From: Plantactinospora alkalitolerans | GTDB lineage: Bacteria > Actinomycetota > Actinomycetes > Mycobacteriales > Micromonosporaceae | DNA length: 64,000 bases | Assembly (NCBI RefSeq): GCF_015690345.1 | Contig: NZ_JADPUN010000176.1 | Coordinates: 25,727-89,726 of the forward strand | Direction of reading: 5' to 3' | Shown here: piece by piece, positions 61,256 to 64,000 of the stretch | Layout: the number at the start of each line of letters is the position of its first letter | Numbering within the stretch: the first letter of the stretch is position 1 | Translations under genes and position numbers: made by a program | The notes under the pieces: generated by a model | What the model was told of the DNA's origin: nothing | What the model saw: only the letters and a program-made list of their open reading frames with translations | Database searches by the model: none

Positions 61256-61447
61256 TCCGGCCCGGGGCGGCCGGTGCGGAACCCGGTACGGGTCGGATGA
61301 CCAAGGCCGATATCCTGCCGGGAAATCAACGCCTCGGGTGCGCCGCCGTCCGCTGGCTGCCGTCGTACCCGAGGTCGGTGGGAGGTTCGGTCGGATGACG
61401 TTCTCGCTCGTGGCCTGCGACCTGCAAGATCGGTCCAGGGTGACCCG

Positions 61448-62029
61448 GTGACCGGGCAACTGGCCCGCACCCTGCGCCGGGAGCGGGTGCGTTGGCGGTT
61501 GTCCCGCAAGCCCCTACGTCTCCTGGTGCAGGGAGTCGGGCTCGCCGCGCTGGCGTTGACCGGGTTCACGTTCCTGCGGGCCAGCGGTGAGATCAACGAG
61601 ACCGCCGCGTCGATCCTGGTCGCCGTCGTGTTCGGAGCCGTGACCGTGCTCCAGCAGCGTCAGTCACAGCGTCGGCAGCACACGGTCGGACTGATGACCG
61701 CGTTCCAGAGCGCGGAGGGACTCAGTACGGCGGACGTCTGGATGGCCGGGCGGATCACCTCGGGACGGGCGGTGGACGCGGACCTGCCACCGGAGGATGA
61801 GCGGCACGTCATCCCGCTGCTCGACTACTACGAGTTCCTCGCCGTCCTCGCCGTCCGGGGCCTCGTCGACGTACCGCTGCTGCTGAATCTGCGGGGCGGC
61901 ACGATGACCAGGTGCTTCGACCTCTGCCGGGAATACATCGAGGATCGGCGGGTCCGTGCCGGGGCCGAGGTGTACCAGGCGCTGGAGATGCTCGCCGCCG
62001 AGTATCGGCGTCGGGTCGGGCCGGCCTGA
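61448..62029 (+). CDS. Membrane protein of unknown function (DUF4760-like)
   Basis: A 193-residue protein. Two membrane segments (about 25-45 and 52-67) follow a basic N-terminus; the C-terminal part is soluble and helical (LLDYYEFLAVLAVRGLVDVPLLLNL, EYIEDRR, EVYQALEMLAAEYRRRV). This resembles DUF4760 proteins. GTG 61448 is the first good start. No operon partner; ends in a shared terminator. Confidence 0.6.
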   Translation: MTGQLARTLRRERVRWRLSRKPLRLLVQGVGLAALALTGFTFLRASGEINETAASILVAVVFGAVTVLQQRQSQRRQHTVGLMTAFQSAEGLSTADVWMAGRITSGRAVDADLPPEDERHVIPLLDYYEFLAVLAVRGLVDVPLLLNLRGGTMTRCFDLCREYIEDRRVRAGAEVYQALEMLAAEYRRRVGPA

Positions 62030-62039
62030 GGAGAAGACG

Positions 62040-62079
62040 CCGCTGGCCGGGTCCCCGTCTTCGGGAACCCGGCCAGCGG
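62040..62079. terminator. Terminator between convergent genes
   Basis: CCGCTGGCCGGGT (62040-62052) pairs with ACCCGGCCAGCGG (62067-62079) over 13 bp, and CCCG/CGGG inside extends it to a TCTT tetraloop. Nearly the same hairpin occurs after the paralogous gene at the window end (63859-63892). Confidence 0.8.
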
Positions 62080-62101
62080 GATTGCTGCGGTTATGTGGTT
62101 G

Positions 62102-62773
62102 TCAGCTGTTGGTCCACGCGCTGGCGACCAGGTCAGCGGCCTGGTTCTCCCACTTGGCGTACGCGTCCGGGTACGCCGACACCTGCACCTTCTGCGCGGC
62201 GTCCGTCAGCGGCATCTCGTGCCACCCGTCGACCTGCTTCAGGCCCTTGAGGAACGCGGTGGTCGAGTACTCCGGATCGGTGATCTGATCCGGCGAACCC
62301 CAACCGGAGCTCGGCCGCTGCTGGAACAGGCCCAGCGAGTCGTGGTCGTTGGCGTCACCCAGGTGACCCAGGTTCTCCAACTTCGACTCCTGGAGGCTCG
62401 TACCGACCGCGATCACGGCGGCACGCTCATCCAGACCAGCCTTCTTCGTGGCCTTCACGATCGCCTTGACGTTGTCGGACTGCTCACCCGAGAGCCGGAT
62501 CGAGGACTGCTCGCCCTGCACACCACGCGGAACCAGCTTGTGGCGGTCCGGCTTGGCCTTGGAACCCTGGTCCTTGTCACCCTTGACCGAGTTGGCCACC
62601 GCCTGGGCGACCGAGACCGGCTGTCCCTGCTCCGGGGCGGCCTGTGCCGCCACTGCCGGACCGGCGACCGCACCGCCGACAAAGGCCAGACCGGCCAGTC
62701 CCAGCGCGCTCTTACGAATGATCGAAGTCTGCTCGATGGCCGGGAGCCATCGGCTGAACAGAGTCGTGTTCAC
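62102..62773 (-). CDS. Secreted lysozyme-fold (transglycosylase-like) protein
   Basis: About 223 residues. The signal peptide is SALGLAGLAFVGGAVAGPAVA; then a linker and a C-terminal domain (about 115-223) with AAVIAVGTSLQESKLENLG, followed by DSLGLFQQRPSSGWG. The Glu in QESKL is at the position of the catalytic Glu of soluble transglycosylases, and the FQQRPS block is typical of actinobacterial members. It probably cuts or binds peptidoglycan. GTG 62773 has GGAAGG upstream. A close paralog starts beyond the right edge of the window. Confidence 0.8.
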   Translation of the reverse strand: MNTTLFSRWLPAIEQTSIIRKSALGLAGLAFVGGAVAGPAVAAQAAPEQGQPVSVAQAVANSVKGDKDQGSKAKPDRHKLVPRGVQGEQSSIRLSGEQSDNVKAIVKATKKAGLDERAAVIAVGTSLQESKLENLGHLGDANDHDSLGLFQQRPSSGWGSPDQITDPEYSTTAFLKGLKQVDGWHEMPLTDAAQKVQVSAYPDAYAKWENQAADLVASAWTNS

Positions 62774-63116
62774 GATGGTTGCCTTCCATTCGGGGATGAA
62801 CGCCCCGCGGGGGATGCGGGGTGTCAATGGAGATGTCCACGCCAGGGCCGGAAGACCCCGGGGACACGCTCGCCCGAGCGGGGGGTGCTCGGGCGAACAC
62901 TATATGTAACGACCGGGGGCCCTGGATCATTCCCGGCCCGCCGCCCATCAGCCCAGCTCACAGGCCGTGGTACTCGGTCGTACGCGTAATGTAACGACCG
63001 GGCCCCGCCAACATTCCGCCGGGAGACCCCCGGACCCGGTTGATCACGGGTCGGCTCCAGAGCCGGGACGCGAGCTGCCCGAAGTCCGCCCGGACAGCCC
63101 CGCCGGGTGATTTGTC
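62774..63116 (-). promoter_or_regulatory. Promoter and structured 5' leader of the secreted protein gene
   Basis: About 343 bp without a gene. On the minus strand TATAGT (62904-62899) is a good -10, giving a leader of about 120 nt. The leader begins with a perfect 9-bp hairpin (CGCCCGAGC, 62871-62879; GCTCGGGCG, 62887-62895) and later has a CCCCGC/GCGGGG stem (near 62803-62821). ATGTAACGACCGGG occurs twice (62903-62916 and 62990-63003) upstream, a possible regulator site. CGGTCGT/ACGACCG (62975-63000) forms an inverted repeat. Confidence 0.55.
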
Positions 63117-63773
63117 TCAGCCGCGGAGGCGGGCGCGCAGCGTGTCCCGCAGGCCGTCAGGCAGGCCCTCGACCTCGAGTAACCGGGGCAGCAGCGCCGG
63201 CTCGGTCAGGTACGCCCGGAACGCGTCCGCGATCGTCACCCCGTGGGCCGGTCGGTGCAGCACGTCCACCGGATCCCCGGCCCTGACCTCGCCGGGCTCG
63301 ACGACCCGCAGGTACGCCCCGGGGCGATTCTCCCGGGTGAACGTCTTCACCCAGTGTGGCTCTGCCATCTTGAGCTGGAACGTGGCGCACGGAATGCGCC
63401 CGAACGTCGGCTGGAGGACGAGATCGTCGCCGATCCGCCAGGTTTCGCCGATCACCGCGCCATTCACCTCGACCCCCGAGGTGGTCAGGTTCTCGCCGAA
63501 GAGGCCACCCGGCAGCACCCGGTCGAGTTGCGCCTCCCACCAGTCGTAGTCCTCACGGGCGTACGCGTAAACGGCCTGGTCGTCACCGCCGTGGTTCTCG
63601 ATGTCGAAAATCTGGTCGCCCACCAGACCACTGTGCAGTCCAATCGTCTTCGGGCCGGGTGCGCGGACCGCCACGGCCCCGTCCACCGGCCGCTTGTTGA
63701 TACCGGTGATGCCGACCCGCTTCGCCGCACTGGGCTCCGGAACGGCGAGATTGACGGAGAGGACTCTGCCCAT
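63117..63773 (-). CDS. MOSC domain protein (YiiM-like)
   Basis: A 218-residue protein. The MOSC core includes GLVGDQIFDIENHGGDDQAVYAY, LPGGLFGENLTTSG and the conserved Cys in GRIPCATFQLKM, plus a C-terminal three-alpha-type tail. MOSC proteins bind molybdenum cofactor and move sulfur or reduce N-hydroxylated compounds. The ATG at 63773 (MGRVLSVNLAV) starts the family; the longer frame is not used. Confidence 0.9.
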   Translation of the reverse strand: MGRVLSVNLAVPEPSAAKRVGITGINKRPVDGAVAVRAPGPKTIGLHSGLVGDQIFDIENHGGDDQAVYAYAREDYDWWEAQLDRVLPGGLFGENLTTSGVEVNGAVIGETWRIGDDLVLQPTFGRIPCATFQLKMAEPHWVKTFTRENRPGAYLRVVEPGEVRAGDPVDVLHRPAHGVTIADAFRAYLTEPALLPRLLEVEGLPDGLRDTLRARLRG

Positions 63774-63858
63774 GTCCGGGAACCTAACGACTGCCGCGCG
63801 TACGCGCTGCGAATTTCCCGGTGTCCGGGCTGCCATCCGCGTTGCGGAGCGGACGCCG

Positions 63859-63892
63859 CTGGCCGGGTCCCCGTGGTGCGGGACCCGGCCAG
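63859..63892. terminator. Terminator of the paralogous gene at the right edge
   Basis: CTGGCCGGGTCCC (63859-63871) and GGGACCCGGCCAG (63880-63892) form a perfect 13-bp stem around eight bases. It has the same sequence family as the hairpin at 62040-62079, showing that the gene and its terminator were duplicated together. Confidence 0.8.
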
Positions 63893-63917
63893 CCGGACTG
63901 CTGCTGCCATCCGGTTG

Positions 63918-64000
63918 TCAGCTGTTGTTCCAGGCGCCCGCGACGAGGTCGGCGGCCTGGTTCTCCCACTTGGCGTACGCGTCCGGGTACGCCGAGACCT
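63918..64000 (-). CDS. 3' end of a second secreted lysozyme-fold protein
   Basis: Only the last 27 codons lie in the window; the 5' part is beyond the right edge. The encoded end (YPDAYAKWENQAADLVAGAW, then NNS) is nearly identical to that of the gene at 62102-62773 (AADLVASAWTNS). It is a paralog on the same strand, separated by the MOSC gene. Confidence 0.85.
   Translation of the reverse strand, partial: VSAYPDAYAKWENQAADLVAGAWNNS

Noticed and set aside
62774..62900. c-di-AMP (ydaO-type) riboswitch before the lysozyme-fold gene
   Set aside because: The gene type made it plausible, but the conserved pairing and loop sequences of that class were not recognisable; only generic hairpins are present.

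Overview
The window is high-GC DNA with dense, often overlapping genes, frequent GTG starts, RbpA, WhiA, SufR and OpcA, and the gene order suf - ctaA/ctaB - tkt - tal - pgi - zwf - opcA - pgl / rbpA - secG - tpi - pgk - gap - whiA - yvcK - rapZ. That order is typical of actinobacterial chromosomes. Protein flavour (actinobacterial VLRF1, TIGR03089 protein, DUF2630) points to a filamentous actinomycete, most likely Micromonosporaceae; the family is an inference. No rRNA, tRNA, CRISPR array, transposase or phage gene was seen.

Layout. 0.1-7 kb: a kinase-like/NUDIX fusion, a self-regulated efflux cassette (SDR, DHA2-type MFS pump, TetR) sharing one operator motif, and a two-gene envelope unit. 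7-21.2 kb: aconitase; a quinone reductase behind a MerR/SoxR-type promoter; a TIGR03089 protein; an eIF2B-like plus NDP-kinase-like pair; a RIO kinase; HAD, nitrilase and thioesterase genes; then acnR, which carries the same 18-bp box as the aconitase leader. Immediately after acnR comes a tightly coupled unit of a short Gly-rich Cys peptide frame, a DUF692/MNIO iron enzyme and its small partner protein, a RiPP-like arrangement and the most interesting locus here. 21-34 kb: mug glycosylase, ABC exporter, enoyl-CoA hydratase, small HTH protein, CadD-like transporter behind an unusual 21-bp phased repeat, ABC-F protein, zinc metallopeptidase, VLRF1 peptidyl-tRNA hydrolase, LysE exporter and a large secreted penicillin-acylase-type hydrolase.

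34-59 kb is the conserved core. The eight-gene suf operon (sufR-B-D-Rieske-C-S-U-T) makes Fe-S clusters, needed for example by the aconitase. ctaA and ctaB make heme A. A plus-strand operon covers the pentose phosphate pathway and glucose-6-phosphate isomerase. It converges on a minus-strand block: rapZ-yvcK-whiA, then gap-pgk-tpiA-secG and rbpA. 59-64 kb is accessory: an ArsR-controlled MFS exporter where uvrC often lies in relatives, a membrane protein of unknown role, and two paralogous secreted lysozyme-fold proteins flanking a MOSC gene.

Many genes appear to be leaderless: a -10 hexamer lies 6-7 nt before the start codon. Several operator-like inverted repeats can be paired with a regulator in the window. 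Two copies of a 52-bp palindromic element occur 30 kb apart.
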